Assembly (NCBI GenBank): GCA_021234155.1
Contig: JAJEKV010000034.1
Span: 14,434,671-14,498,670, forward strand
Source: Isoetes taiwanensis
Taxonomy: Eukaryota; Streptophyta; Lycopodiopsida; Isoetales; Isoetaceae
Direction of reading: 5' to 3'
DNA: 64,000 bases
Shown: positions 22,471-33,835 of the stretch, piece after piece
Numbering within the stretch: the first letter of the stretch is position 1
Layout of the letters: each line of letters begins with the position of its first letter
Notes under the pieces: generated by a model
Database searches by the model: none
What the model saw: the letters and a program-made list of their open reading frames with translations, nothing else
Told to the model about the DNA's origin: nothing
Translations under genes and position numbers: made by a program

Positions 22471-24470
22471 GTAAGGATATCCCGCGCCCTTTCTCACTAG
22501 GGTTGCCCTAAACTAGCTTGGGAATGTGTGAAATCTAGTGGTAGTCGTTGCAAATCTTTGTCCCAAAAAATTGAAATAATTAACAAAAGATTGAAAGAAT
22601 AATAACAGGCACTAACTGGGTAAACTTCTCAGCGCCATCAGGAAACCACAACAACTCATCCTGCAGGAACTCCGCCAAGAAAACACGGGCGACGCTGCTT
22701 TACCTCCGCCAAGAAAACTCTCGCCTTCAGCACTCATTCTCACCTCCAGCACTTCTTTTTTGAAGAAAACCAGAACCATTCAAACCTCTCAAGCATTTTC
22801 CATGAATTTCAAACCCAAGTCTTTGATTTCAAAGCGTTTTGCCCAAAATCCTAGCCCAGAATCGTCCTTTCCCCTGTTCTTCTTAGCTGTCAAATTTTCT
22901 GCCTGTTTCTTGCATATTGTGATCAGTTTAGCAAAATAATGCCAGATTTGGCTTCTTAGAACAAGCATGCAAAGTAAGGATAGGAAGGACATGGCATGGA
23001 TCGACATGTAGGCCAGAATTGGCATGCAGGGCAAGGATTGGAAGAAAAGATATGAGGGAAAATAAAACTGGGCTCCCACTCCAATGTGTTTGTTAACTAC
23101 CACTCTAAGATCCTGCGTTAGAACTGGCTTTCAAGCGTGTCCTTAGCTGCTACTTCATCTCAGCCTTCCATTCGTTCTACTGCCATAATCTACATCCTTC
23201 ACTTCGAATATTTTGAGCATATGCCTTCTCCACCACGTCCGTTGCTAGAGATTGCCCTTTGGGCAACCCAAAAATGCCCAAAATGCCCTTTGGGCAAGGA
23301 ATGGACTTTTATTCCAAAAGATTTCTATTTAATAACAAAGACACACCTGCATTTCGAAGGTCCAAAAGTAAATTTATGTTTGGAAAAAAAGACACAAACC
23401 CTTATTCCAAAGCCAGATTTCTTATGACAGATCCAAAATATTAAATATGCATATTTAAGCCAAAAATCTACCATTCGATAAGAAAAGAAGGGCGGTTACA
23501 GGCAGTAAATCCAGCAATAAGAGAGTCAAAATCAATGGCGTGAAAGAGCTGCTACTGAACATTGAATAAAGATTGGAGCAGAAGAGTGAGAGAGGAAATA
23601 ATATGAAAAGAACTCATGTACAATCTGCAACTCATCTACAAAATCGGTTGTTTCAGGGCAAAATTTGACACAGAAGAAGCTTTACAAAGGCAGATTTGTC
23701 CCTCTTAAAGGAACAATTTGCAAAGTTGCCATAGCCACTAGATTGAGAAAGAGTGGGCTCAAATCAAAAGGTTTGCCTCTGTCGTTGCCTGCTCGAATGG
23801 CATTTTGGGCATTTGTAATCTTTCAACGATATACTAGAAATATTTGCATTCTGCAAAGGCATCTTGGAGCCTTCCCTGGCCTTGCCATGTCATCAGAACT
23901 TTGTTCCTACAATTTGTTAGGGCATATACCATTCTCATTATGGTGGCTAAACTTCTAGTTTCTTGGCTGATTGCATTGAGCTACGGGACAAACAGGAACT
24001 GAACTATAAAACAAACATCATCTGCTACAGACAAATCAAGCTCACTAGAAGACAAACCCAAGGTGGGACTTGGGCAATTTGGAAGTCCTCCGAAGAAAAA
24101 AAAAGTGTCCTAAACTCGTCAATAGAACTCCAGTGCACTGAAGCTAATAAAAATGCTTTCTTCCTGCTGGGTTTGCCATGTAGCAAAGTCAGGCCTGGCT
24201 AATGGCCTATTTGGAGTGCATGCTAAGACCATAATTACCTTGCATGTCAACATGCACTTTCTCAATTGACTGTACTTTAGTCTATGAGCACCAATGGTGC
24301 ACAAACTTTTGAAGCCGTATAGGAATTTTTTTGTGTACAACAATAGAAAAACCAAGCCCGATTTCCTGCTAATGCATGATTTCATTAATTGGAGAAAATA
24401 ACGTAATTTTGAGAATTTTTAGCACACCTAATTTGCTCAAGCACAAATACTTTCACCTAGTTCTCGAGCC
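22471..24470. other. Intergenic, no gene recognised
   Basis: Contains TGCCCTTTGGGCA palindromes (about 23247-23300) and several short frames (for example 23665-23958 on plus) without recognisable products. Confidence 0.4.
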
Positions 24471-24608
24471 CAAGAAACATGAGGTAATTAACATACACAT
24501 ATACATACAAATTATGTGTTATACTTGTACGCGTACATGATACTTGTAGAAGCCCAATAATGGCCCTACATTCTACACCAATAATTCATATCAATAATTT
24601 TACTTCAC

Positions 24609-24615
24609 TATAAAA
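24609..24615 (+). promoter_or_regulatory. TATA box, first tandem copy
   Basis: CTTCACTATAAAAATAGCTC lies 38-44 bp before the ATG at 24653. The promoter block from about 24490 is closely matched by the block before 25359. Confidence 0.6.
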
Positions 24616-24652
24616 ATAGCTCGACTCGGGGGGTAGAGGTCATTCATCTTCC

Positions 24653-24895
24653 ATGGCTTCCTCGATGCCTCGTCCAGAGCACATCTGATCTTTCAAGTGC
24701 TACTTGAGCTACAACGATCTGAACGAATGCGCTAGAAATGGTATTAATCTTGATCCATGGCTCCAATCTAAAGCTGATGGTCCTGCTAGTGCTTGCAAGA
24801 AGCTCACTCGTGTTGTGGTCCACATTTACTGGCTTCCTGATCAGGAGATCTATGAGCTGAATAGCATCACGAGCTTTGGTGTTGATGATGAGTGA
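24653..24895 (+). pseudogene. Small tandem gene, copy 1, unrecognised product
   Basis: The frame from the ATG (MASSMPRPEHI) meets TGA at codon 12, then stays open to a natural-looking stop at 24893-24895: SFKCYLSYNDLNECARNGIN, LDPWLQSKAD, VVVHIYWLPDQEIYELNSIT, SFGVDDE. Copy 2, 706 bp downstream, keeps the same pattern (IKC..SHSDLVGCLDRGLLLDP, WLP, GVDDE-type end), so the ancestral gene coded for about 80 residues. I do not recognise the family. The early stop suggests inactivation, although an internal ATG at 24704 still opens a 63-residue frame. Confidence 0.5.
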
Positions 24896-25316
24896 ATCTG
24901 TATCTGCTAAGGATATAATAATGACATGAATACCTATGAAGTATATATTACAATCACTGTTATCAGTGATGACTACTGTATTTGTTTATGATATAATAAT
25001 GGTATGAGCACCTATAAACTATGTAAGGATGTAATAGCACAATGAATATTGTTTGATGTATCATACCTGAGTGTAGTGTAAGGGTGTGCTCTTCGACTTC
25101 CAGTATATCTGCAAGCAGTCCCTAATTTCAACCACACCTTAATTACTCAAGCACAAAAACTTCTACCATATCAAAATCCACAAAACACGTTTTAAAAGCA
25201 TACACATATCCATACGAAAGATGTATTATACTTGTATGTATACAACAGTCTTATACACGAGCAATAATGGCGGTAAAGTCTACCCCAATAATTCACCTCA
25301 ATAATTCTACTTCACT

Positions 25317-25323
25317 ATAAAAG
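25317..25323 (+). promoter_or_regulatory. TATA box, second tandem copy
   Basis: CTTCACTATAAAAGCTTCTC lies 36-42 bp before the ATG at 25359, in a promoter block matching that of copy 1. Confidence 0.6.
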
Positions 25324-25358
25324 CTTCTCACTTCGGGGCTAAAGTTCATTCATCTCCC

Positions 25359-25604
25359 ATGGATTTTTCGCCTTCATCAGTTCACCACATCGAGGCGATC
25401 AAGTGCTCAATGAGCCACTCTGATCTTGTCGGTTGTCTAGATAGGGGTCTTCTTCTTGATCCCTACCTGCGAAGAAAAGCTTTGAGCTTTTTGAGATTCG
25501 TTGCCCTCACCAATTAGGTGTTATGATCCATCCGATTTGGCTTCCCCGAGCTTAATAGCTATGAGATATCAGGGATCACTACTACAGCTGTTGATGATGA
25601 ATGA
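25359..25604 (+). pseudogene. Small tandem gene, copy 2, broken
   Basis: Starts MDFSPSSVHHIEAIKCSMSH and continues SDLVGCLDRGLLLDPYLRRK. It stops at TAG 25515-25517 and has a second stop and a frame change before the segment matching WLPDQEIYEL of copy 1. The last codons (GTTGATGATGAATGA) match copy 1. It is a decayed tandem duplicate of the gene at 24653. Confidence 0.5.
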
Positions 25605-25678
25605 ATCACCTGTTTAGCATTGTATAGTGTAAGAGCTCTTGTGTTGAGATGAAAAATGCAGAGCGTAATGAATAATAA

Positions 25679-28483
25679 CTAGTCTATTGTAACTTGCATG
25701 TTATATATGATATAGTAATTATGTAAAAGAGCATTGCCTACCTCAAGAGTTCTCATCATCGCCGTTAGTTTTTTAGCCACTAATTCTTGCAAACCGAGCC
25801 CCCACACTATGGGGATCACCATCGACAACGGCCTGGTCTCTACGGCCCAACCATAGTCTATTGTTTTCAAATGTTGGTAGCGTGGGGTCATTAGGATTGG
25901 GTCTCCAATTCTTGCTCCAAAGAATCCCTATATCGCATTGCATATGAGGTTCCCTTTCTCGCACGCGGGGCTCAAACCAAGAGACAAACACCTCTTCGTA
26001 ATGTGGGAAATTAGGGTCCTCTATTGGGTCCTCTTCGGCAAAAGCCATCCACGTCGGGCAGTTATCATGTGGCCTGATTAGCAAGAGCATTCCTTTCTTG
26101 ACATCTTGGTAGGGGTCGAATATTTCAACCGGGTTCTTGGGTCTACCCAGAAAGGCCCTACGTAATGAGATGCTTCAATGTGCTCATCCACAAACACGTT
26201 TTGGATTCTTCCAATGCACTTTGCCTCGGTGCCGGGCCGAAATCTGAATGCGACTTTCTACCGGCTGCACGTCCCCAAGCACTCGCAGCAAGGTGGACCA
26301 AGAGTCAATAACTTCATTCATATATGTGTTGGACCATGAGTTATCGCCAAACTCTAGAAATAGCTGCCAAAGGCATCATGTACTTGGCAATAGAAGCTCT
26401 CAATGCACCTATATTTTTCAAGCTCCCATATGTCTGCATCGACCTTAGGTGACCCTCTCGGAATCATAGGTAAACCTTGGGCATCCTCCTTCCACATTCT
26501 CGATTCCCTTTTTCGGGGAGCCACTCCCTATGCCCGGCCTCATCTTGTAGAACATTAGTGGCCATCCATCCTTCATGCGGTAACTTGAAGAGTAGAGGTT
26601 CCAAGTGACCATATAAACGGTCCTTCTTATCGGGGATAAAACCTTTCATGAATTCCTTCCAATTAGGAACCCTCGACACAAGGTAAGGTGAAGGAGACTT
26701 TGAACTACACCGCTCAAGAGTTGCATAAGCTCGAATAGTCAATGCATCCGATCTTCTCATTAGAGTAGAGTAGTTTCCAAAGAGGGCATCTATGTCATCG
26801 TGGGTGTGTCCAACCATCATGAATCCCAATGTGCACTTGATCAAAGACACCTAACCAAACCAAGTATGACAAGTAAGAGAAAAGATATCTATTCTTATTT
26901 TGACCTGAGCAATTATCTAGCTGCAAGTAAAGCCTCCTAGGCAACTTGTTCGGTACCATGGCATTTCTACTGCCATTTACCATTTTTGTCCTAAGGGCAT
27001 CTGTGTTTAAAATTGCTCCACCCCACCGCTTTTCAGACGACCAGATCTCTCAAATGGCCCCAATTATCCTCGATTTATTCTCCGGTGTCTTCAAGGTATG
27101 ATTCAAGGATCCCACATGAAAATTAGAATCATCGGGCCGAGGTCCAATTGAGAAGTGGCCCAAGGCACCTATACCATGGCCGTGCATGAGAGCACCTGTA
27201 ACACTCACCTTCAGTCGTTCACCCCTCCATACAGACTTTGCTAGCTTTTCTAGACGAGGGACCATGGTCTTATTCTGATCCATCTTATCATGTATAATGG
27301 TTAAAGCGTGCTCAGGAGATCTATGAGACAAAGCTCTCCATGACCAGTAAAGGCTCCTACATGAAATCTGGGCCGTCATATGTGATTTTCTCTCCATTGC
27401 AAGTACCCTTCTTTCATTTGGATCTCCTCGGTCTTAGCAAGCTTTTCCTTTATGACAATAGGTGTTACACTTAGAAAATGCTATCCTCTTAGCTATTGCC
27501 ACCTCTGAATGATTCTCTTTCCAAGCAAACAGAAAGGACGAAGGAGAATTATGCTTGCCTGTCATCTCTCTAACGGTAATATCTACTTCTTGGTGTATAT
27601 CCTTCTTAGTCAAGACTGAAGGTAGCCTCTTAACATTTTGTTCCGCTACCCTCGCCGTAATTTTTTTCGGCGGTGGCATCGTCTCTGCGTTTTCATCTAT
27701 GAACATAGATAGCACAGCATTGCCAGCCAAAGTATGAGACCTTGGCTTCTTAGAACCACTATTTCCGTGCTCAGCAATTTTTTGGCCATCATTGAAGAGC
27801 TTCTTCCACTTGTAAAAAGTGGAAATGGGTATGCCATAGGCTTTATGCCATGCTTTCACGCATACCTGTTTGTTATTCAACATCAGGTTGTGGACTACAC
27901 CATTTTCAGAGCAAAGATCTAGCATGTTATATGCAAAGGTTGTGCGCTCTGAGGACTTCATGTTCCAGTAAAAGGTTCTCATGCAAGCTATCTCCTTGGA
28001 TGTAAAATTTGCACAAAGATCTTTTCATGCAAAGACACGATGATGACCTGAAGTCTAAAATAACCTCAAAGCACTAGTTTTTTCTTTCACATTTGGTCTG
28101 TGCTGGACGTGTCCTGGGTCTCCGATTGACCATGCGGTAAGGTCTCTTTTTGGTGATGCCAATTTCGGGTCTAATGGAGTAAGGTTCATTCTCCACATCC
28201 TTCTCCTTCACTGCAACCACGAGAGTAGAAACTGGAATGTTATCAACGAGCACGAAGGCTATGGGCCATCTTACAAGGTCATGCAGTTGGGGCATTTCGC
28301 CTGGGTTTGGCAAACAAGATAGAGATCTTTTCGGGCATTGGAAATAGGCTCATGATAGTAGCAGCTATCGAGCCTTCCCCTAACTTCACGTCGACAAAGA
28401 TGGTTTGGATCGGCAAAAACGATAACACCATAACCGTAAGCCATGTGGCAAAGATTCATGCATGAGTGTGCATGCCTTCTCAA
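25679..28483 (-). pseudogene. DUF7869-type transposase-like gene, broken (copy 1)
   Basis: A long minus-strand coding trace. N-terminal pieces lie at 28483-28074. From 27982 the frame gives VCVKAWHKAYGIPISTFYKW (helix-turn-helix-like), a C-rich stretch near CNTYCHKGKAC, and HALTIIHDKMDQNKTMVPRL. It then gives LQLDNCSGQNKNRYLFSYLS and, after a frameshift near 26840, FMMVGHTHDDIDALFGNYST. The pair (L)DNC-x-QNKNR and GHTHxDxDxxF defines the DUF7869 family and looks like acidic residues of an RNase-H/DDE fold, hence a transposase-like reading (inference). In-frame stops at 27434-27436 and 27050-27052 and the frameshift make it a pseudogene. C-terminal coding trace runs on to about 25700. A second, diverged copy lies at 58595-60240. 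It faces away from the ParB/methyltransferase-like gene. Confidence 0.65.
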
Positions 28484-28489
28484 TTAATT

Positions 28490-30155
28490 CATCTCTAGAA
28501 AGCCCTTGCACATGATTCGTCTCATTATTGGCTAATCTCTCATTGCCTCCGACCGCCGGTTTATGCGTTTAATGACCGTTCCGGTGGCGTGCAAACTTCT
28601 TCCTCTCTCACAAGCCGACCAAAGCAATGTCCTTCTTGTACCACAACACAAAACTCCCCACAGCTTCACCAATTTTTTCTATTTCCATTTCGGGGAATTG
28701 GTAGTGGCAATCGTCCATCCAAAACATTCACAATCGAAACAACCACCATACCCTCGGGACAATCGAATTGTGATGGCGCCAAATTGTGGACTCTTCCTTC
28801 TGCCACCTTTTTCCCCAGCAGATAAAGCGAGATTACATCCGCCATCCTACAAACAAGAGGTCGTGAATATCGCGGCCGCGATCTTCGTAAGCAAATAGAG
28901 CTCTACTACAAAACGACAACTGGGAGATAAAAAAATGCTAAGGACTTTCGCCACCGCGATCTTATCGAGCATAGGCAAGAACGCGGTCGTGCTTTCTGCA
29001 AGCATTCACACTAGCTGTTTAGATAAGAAATGTGGAAAACACATGTCGAGATTAGCATGTGGTTTCGACTCATACTTATAAATATATCGGAGTTCTTAAG
29101 TAAATAGCAAGTGTAGATGGTTGAAGATATCGCGACCGCGATCTCGTCGAGCACAAGAGTTAAAGCATTGACTTCCAGACTAAAGCATTACTCTTACCTC
29201 ACAGATCTGGAAATGGTGGCGTCAACGTCTCCTTGTAGCCAATGACCCGTCAGAAGCTGCAGTGCCATAAAAACATGTTTTGTATCATCCACAAGGAGAA
29301 AGAAAGCATATATTTGAGACACGTGAACATTGTATAATAAATACAGCAGAGTGCACAGGTTTGCTGAGAACATCTATTTTTAAATATTCTAATCCAAAGT
29401 ATCAGCAGGTATCTTATCAATCCATATAATACATAGCGATGTTTCAGTAGAATCAATTCAATGCCGAGAACCCTGTAAGGAAACATTCTTTAAGGAAGAA
29501 TTATTTATTATTGATCATGAACTAACAGCAGATTCTTAACAGGTTGTAGTTATCATTGAAATTCATTGGAACATTAACTTTGAGTTCACTTCACTGAGAG
29601 ATATGCATCAGGATAGCCCTTTTACCTCGCCCGAAAGACAAAATTCGAAGCAGTGGAAGAAATCGAAATGTATAGTGGCGCAGTGCAAGCGGATTATCAG
29701 CGCCCTTGTCAGCGCCTTCAATTGATGCGGGATTCTGCAGCAAAACCTTTGGAGAACTTGGCACAGCTTAGGCGCAGCTCGAGCGTCTCTGAGATCTTGT
29801 AAAACAAACAAATTTGAATTGGCTTTTCCCGCTTTCACTCTAAATGTTTGTTACCGAAATCAAATTTTCCTGTCACTGTCCATCCATAATCTAGTTTCTT
29901 TTTCTGGCCTTTATGGCTGCTTAATATGTCAGGTTCATTTAATGAACTGACTGTACGGGAGGAATTTGAACGCGGACGTCCAAGTCGATGAAGACCTCTT
30001 GTATGGATTGCGTGCTTTTTGCTTAGGGTATTTTCGCACGGTCGCATTTATGGCCGGTAATCAATAAAGCCCGCCGGCCGGTAATTAATACGGCCGGCGT
30101 GTAATTAATGCGCCCGCACATACGGCGTCATTATGGCTGGCACGACAATCCACGC
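28490..30155. other. Spacer with three or more GC-rich palindrome copies
   Basis: No gene recognised. Palindrome copies lie at 28869-28882 (ATCGCGGCCGCGAT), 28948-28963 (degenerate) and 29126-29145 (GATATCGCGACCGCGATCTC). Near 30045-30110 three tandem units of about 30 bp contain CGGCCGG and TAATTAAT and look like upstream promoter elements of the gene starting at 33496. A minus-strand frame at 29608-29838 has no recognisable product. Confidence 0.45.
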
Positions 30156-30160
30156 ATCAT

Positions 30161-30512
30161 TGTTTGGATTCTTGGCATACACCCTGCAACAGCAGTCCAT
30201 GACTGCCGGATGCTACAAAGCTGACATGCTCATGATCACAAAACAAGAACAAGACAAAGAAATATGTACAAAGAATGAAGGGGAACGTGGCCAAATGAGG
30301 CTCTCCAAATTTGAGATAAAACCTGAGTACATCTGAAGAGGCTCCGGTCTAATATAGTGTAGACCGCAAATCTGAGCCGTACACTAACTAAATCTAATCC
30401 CTACACTTATGTTAACCTAATCATGCCAAGTGTCAGTCTGCCACCACTGACACCTAACATGTGCATGCACCTAACATGTGCATGCACAATGTTAACCACT
30501 AGGTGGTTAACA
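30161..30512 (-). repeat. 3' LTR (left-hand copy)
   Basis: 352 bp, TG...CA ends in element sense (TGTTAACC ... CCAAACA). It contains a 17-bp tandem repeat ACCTAACATGTGCATGC. Identical to the right-hand copy except for a patch at about 30184-30225. Confidence 0.9.
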
Positions 30513-30865
30513 CTGCCTCCCCCTAAAAGTTTTTAGCACGAAAACATGTACAGACTTTTATAAGACAAGTCCGACAATTACAACATGGTGCCAAAAATTT
30601 AGGGGCGAAAATAATGGTAATGGTTGGGTGATGTCGCCGTAAAAGATCTTCATGATTGCGTTGAGGACGAATAAGATCCGAATGAATGTCGATGGAGAAC
30701 ATGGATCATAGGAACATGGGCCAAAAACATAAAGACCATTCCCTTATATCATGGGTAAGTCACATTTAAAATAATTGCCCAAAATTCCACTTAAAAAAAA
30801 GAAGGGGGTCTTCAAAAGGTAAACACGAAAAATGCCCCAATATCAGCCATATAAAACTAGAATAT

Positions 30866-31345
30866 ATCTGGAAGAGCGTGACTGTGGCGTGGGTCTTGAG
30901 AACAGAGCGTGAGATCTGTTGGCACAGCGTGGGCCGTGTAGGCCATGAGCATAAGATAAAGGCACATTGTTTCAGGCGTGGAGCCAGCGTGAGACAAAAA
31001 ATTCTCCCAACGCGTGAATGTCTTTTAAATGGGCCGTGGCTTCAAAGCGTGGTTTCTAGGTTTTAATGTAGAGCGTGGAATCTGGAGCGTGGAGCGTGGA
31101 GTCTGAAGCGTGGAGCGTGAAAAAAACGTGGTCAAGCGTGGGCATGGAAAGAAGCGTGGAATTTTTTTTTGAATTTGGGCGTGGATATGGCATGACCGTG
31201 GCTTAACAGGCGTGAAGCAAGGCGTGGCCATGGCCGTGGCCGTGGGCAGGGCGTGAGTGTGGGGCCACCGTGGTCAATGCAGGGCAGAGCGTGAGCGTGG
31301 GGCTACCGTGGTCAATGCGGGACGCCGTGAGCGTGACCATAAAAA
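30866..31345 (+). repeat. GCGTGG/GCGTGA island inside the LTR element
   Basis: More than 30 copies of CGTGG or CGTGA (typically GAGCGTGG, GGCGTGG, AAGCGTGG) at irregular spacing fill about 480 bp of the retrotransposon interior, just upstream of its 3' LTR in element sense. There is no coding content. It parallels the other motif islands of the window. Confidence 0.7.
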
Positions 31346-32949
31346 TACTTGAAAATTTTGGCATATCTCAGCCATTGATCTTGGGCGGCTGCATCATGGC
31401 CATCGAACCAGGAAATCCTAAAATGTGTTGGCTCTGTATCAGAGGTGCATCTGTGTGCGGCGGCAGCATGGCGGTGTTCTCTGGGCTGCCGAGATATACT
31501 GCTGTTGCTATTTTCAGAAAATAGGGTGTCGAATGGAGCTTAATGTCTGCCTTGAAGTGCGCATGCTAAAGAGAGATCTGCAGAAGGGAAAGTCTGATAT
31601 GATGCCGAATTTGAAGCTTCCATAGATAGAAACTGGCCGGATGTTTACTGGAACAGAGCCGTTTGGTTGCCTGACGCGGTGCTGCAGAGGGGAAATAGAT
31701 GCTTCCACATTGAAGAGATCGATGAGCCGTAAAGGAATGCTGCTTAGGTTTGGATATTGGACTGTGCCCCTTGAGAATGTTCAAATCGTTTTAACTGATG
31801 AAATCATTTGCTTCTTTTGCAGATGGTACAGATTTAAGGAGCCTGAAGGAATCATCTGAGACGTGCTGGCTTGGATAAAATATCTGACCCACAAAGATTT
31901 TCGAATAGAATCTAACTGTGTGATGAAAATGTTTACTTGTTTGCAGTACAGAAAACCAGCCTGATGCTTCCAATATCCACTGATAGATAAGCCTGCTGGG
32001 TGTGCAACCGGTATATGTTTGAACAGATGGATGGGGGCTAGCCCCAGTGCTGGCCCTCTGAAAGAAATAAAAAAGAATGTAAACGAATTTGAGGCTGGAA
32101 GACTTTAAGAAAAGCCTTCTCTTTCTATGTTCTGAAAAAAAACAGAGTGCATGTGCTTGAAGTGGGACGATGAACTAGATAGAGCGTCAGCAACTTAGAA
32201 TATCGGTGTGATGCAGTGGGCGCTGTGGAGGTAGAAATGAAATGAATCAAGGTAACAGCTGGTGAAAAATCATAGTTGCTTGAATCTGTGCCAACGCTGC
32301 TGTTATCTGCAGTAATGTATAAGCTCAAGAAACTTCTGGAACTCTTGTATTTGCAGGAGCTATGGAGACAAAATACTGGCTTTTGCAGAAGAAAACCTTC
32401 AAACTCAGCAGCCAGGAACGTGAACATATGGTCTCAAAGGGGGCTATCCAAGTGCTGGCCCTCGATAAATAAACTGAAGAAGAAATGATAGAGAATATTT
32501 TTGGTGTGCAAGAGCACGATTTTGGATAAAACTGAGAGAAAAACAGAGGAGAATGAAAAAGATCATGATATTTTGACAATTTTTCAGTAAATAGAAGAGA
32601 AAAGAGGATCAAACGGTAATTTTTCTCAAGATCCGCAGAGAGGAGGTTGCCACCACTCCGAGAAATCCTCGAGGCGCAAACCGTGGCTTGCAACACTTGA
32701 AAAACAGAGTCTTGAGAACGATTTCTTTAAATTAAATTTGATCACCGCGTAATCATCACCCGGTGGAAAACAAACGCCCAAGCCGGATACACAAATCGAC
32801 TTGGTTGGGCAAACTAAGGAAACCTAACAGGGAAGAATAGTATACAAGAAGTCTTCAAAACGGGGAAGAATTGGAGCAAAGAAGACAACAAAGAAAAAGC
32901 AAGGGAGAAGAAAGTGATCACGAAATTAACCCCGCATAACGGGCGCCAA

Positions 32950-33300
32950 TGTTTGGATTCTTGGCATACACCACGCAAAAGAAATCCATGATCACGGATA
33001 CTACAAAGCTGCCATGCTCATGATCACAAAACAAGAACAAGACAAAGAAATATGTACAAAGAATGAAGGGGAACGTGGCCAAATGAGGCTCTCCAAATTT
33101 GAGATAAAACCTGAGTACATCTGAAGAGGCTCCGGTCTAATATAGTGTAGACCGCAAATCTGAGCCGTACACTAACTAAATCTAATCCCTACACTTATGT
33201 TAACCTAATCATGCCAAGTGTCAGTCTGCCACCACTGACACCTAACATGTGCATGCACCTAACATGTGCATGCACAATGTTAACCACTAGGTGGTTAACA
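32950..33300 (-). repeat. 5' LTR (right-hand copy)
   Basis: 351 bp, directly repeated with the left-hand LTR. It adjoins the primer-binding-like site and is followed by the duplicated target ATCAT. Confidence 0.9.
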
Positions 33301-33343
33301 ATCATTATGCTCGGCGGGCATTTAATTTCCGCGGCCGCGTTCC

Positions 33344-33350
33344 TATATAA
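33344..33350 (+). promoter_or_regulatory. TATA box of the ParB/methyltransferase-like gene
   Basis: GTTCCTATATAAATTCGCG lies 6 bp downstream of a NotI-type palindrome core (GCGGCCGC, 33331-33338) and about 150 bp before the ATG at 33496. The same CCTATATAAAT context occurs at 61132 and 62221, upstream of the other palindrome-type locus. Confidence 0.6.
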
Positions 33351-33542
33351 ATTCGCGCCCATCAATCTCATATCATCTCAGACAGTTTTCGGCGACCGCA
33401 ATTTCTTCAGCGCCTAACGCCTTCGAGCTTGCAGCGGCTTCAAGAACCTCCCTAAAACGACCGGAATTTCGTATTCAGCTGGCACCCGCGATCCCATGGC
33501 ACCTAAGGACTCCCTCAGAGAAGGTAAATTCTAACATTTCAG

Positions 33543-33835
33543 CTCAGCAAGATCGCCGCCGCTATCTTGCTTACTAGATTTTGTAATGTTTTGATTGCTA
33601 TAGCTGCTCAGCAAGATCGCGGCCGCGGTCTTGCTGAGCATAGGTTTTCTTTTCTTGCCTTGCATTACTGCCACCCCAACAACGCGGCCGCGATGTTGTG
33701 GAGTAGTAGTATAGTAGCTCGCCAGGATCGGGACCGCGATGTTCGTGAGCAGTGGTATTGTTTTCTTGCCCTGCGATAGTGTGGAGTACTATTATAGGTG
33801 CTTGGAAAGATCGCGGTCGCGGTTCTCTTGAGTAG
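33543..33835. repeat. Five GC-rich palindromes in intron 1
   Basis: Copies at 33543-33575, 33605-33640, 33678-33699, 33719-33750 and 33809-33827 share the core GATCGCGGCCGCGATC with palindromic arms. That at 33605-33640 is a 36-bp palindrome (TGCTCAGCAAGA arms) with a single mismatched pair. All are within the first intron of the ParB/methyltransferase-like gene. Confidence 0.8.

Larger units (their letters stand above)
30161..33300 (-). mobile_element. Complete non-autonomous LTR retrotransposon
   Basis: Two direct repeats of about 350 bp (30161-30512 and 32950-33300), each starting TGTTTGG and ending GGTTAACA on the plus strand, bound a 3,140-bp element flanked by the 5-bp duplication ATCAT (30156-30160 and 33301-33305). 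Sense is the minus strand. Next to the right-hand LTR the minus strand reads TTGGCGCCCGTTATGCGG, a tRNA primer-binding-like site (32949-32932). Next to the left-hand LTR it reads the purine tract TTTTAGGGGGAGGCAG (about 30528-30513). The 2.4-kb interior has no gag or pol, so the element must be mobilised in trans. Nearly identical LTRs and an intact duplication indicate a recent insertion. Confidence 0.9.
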
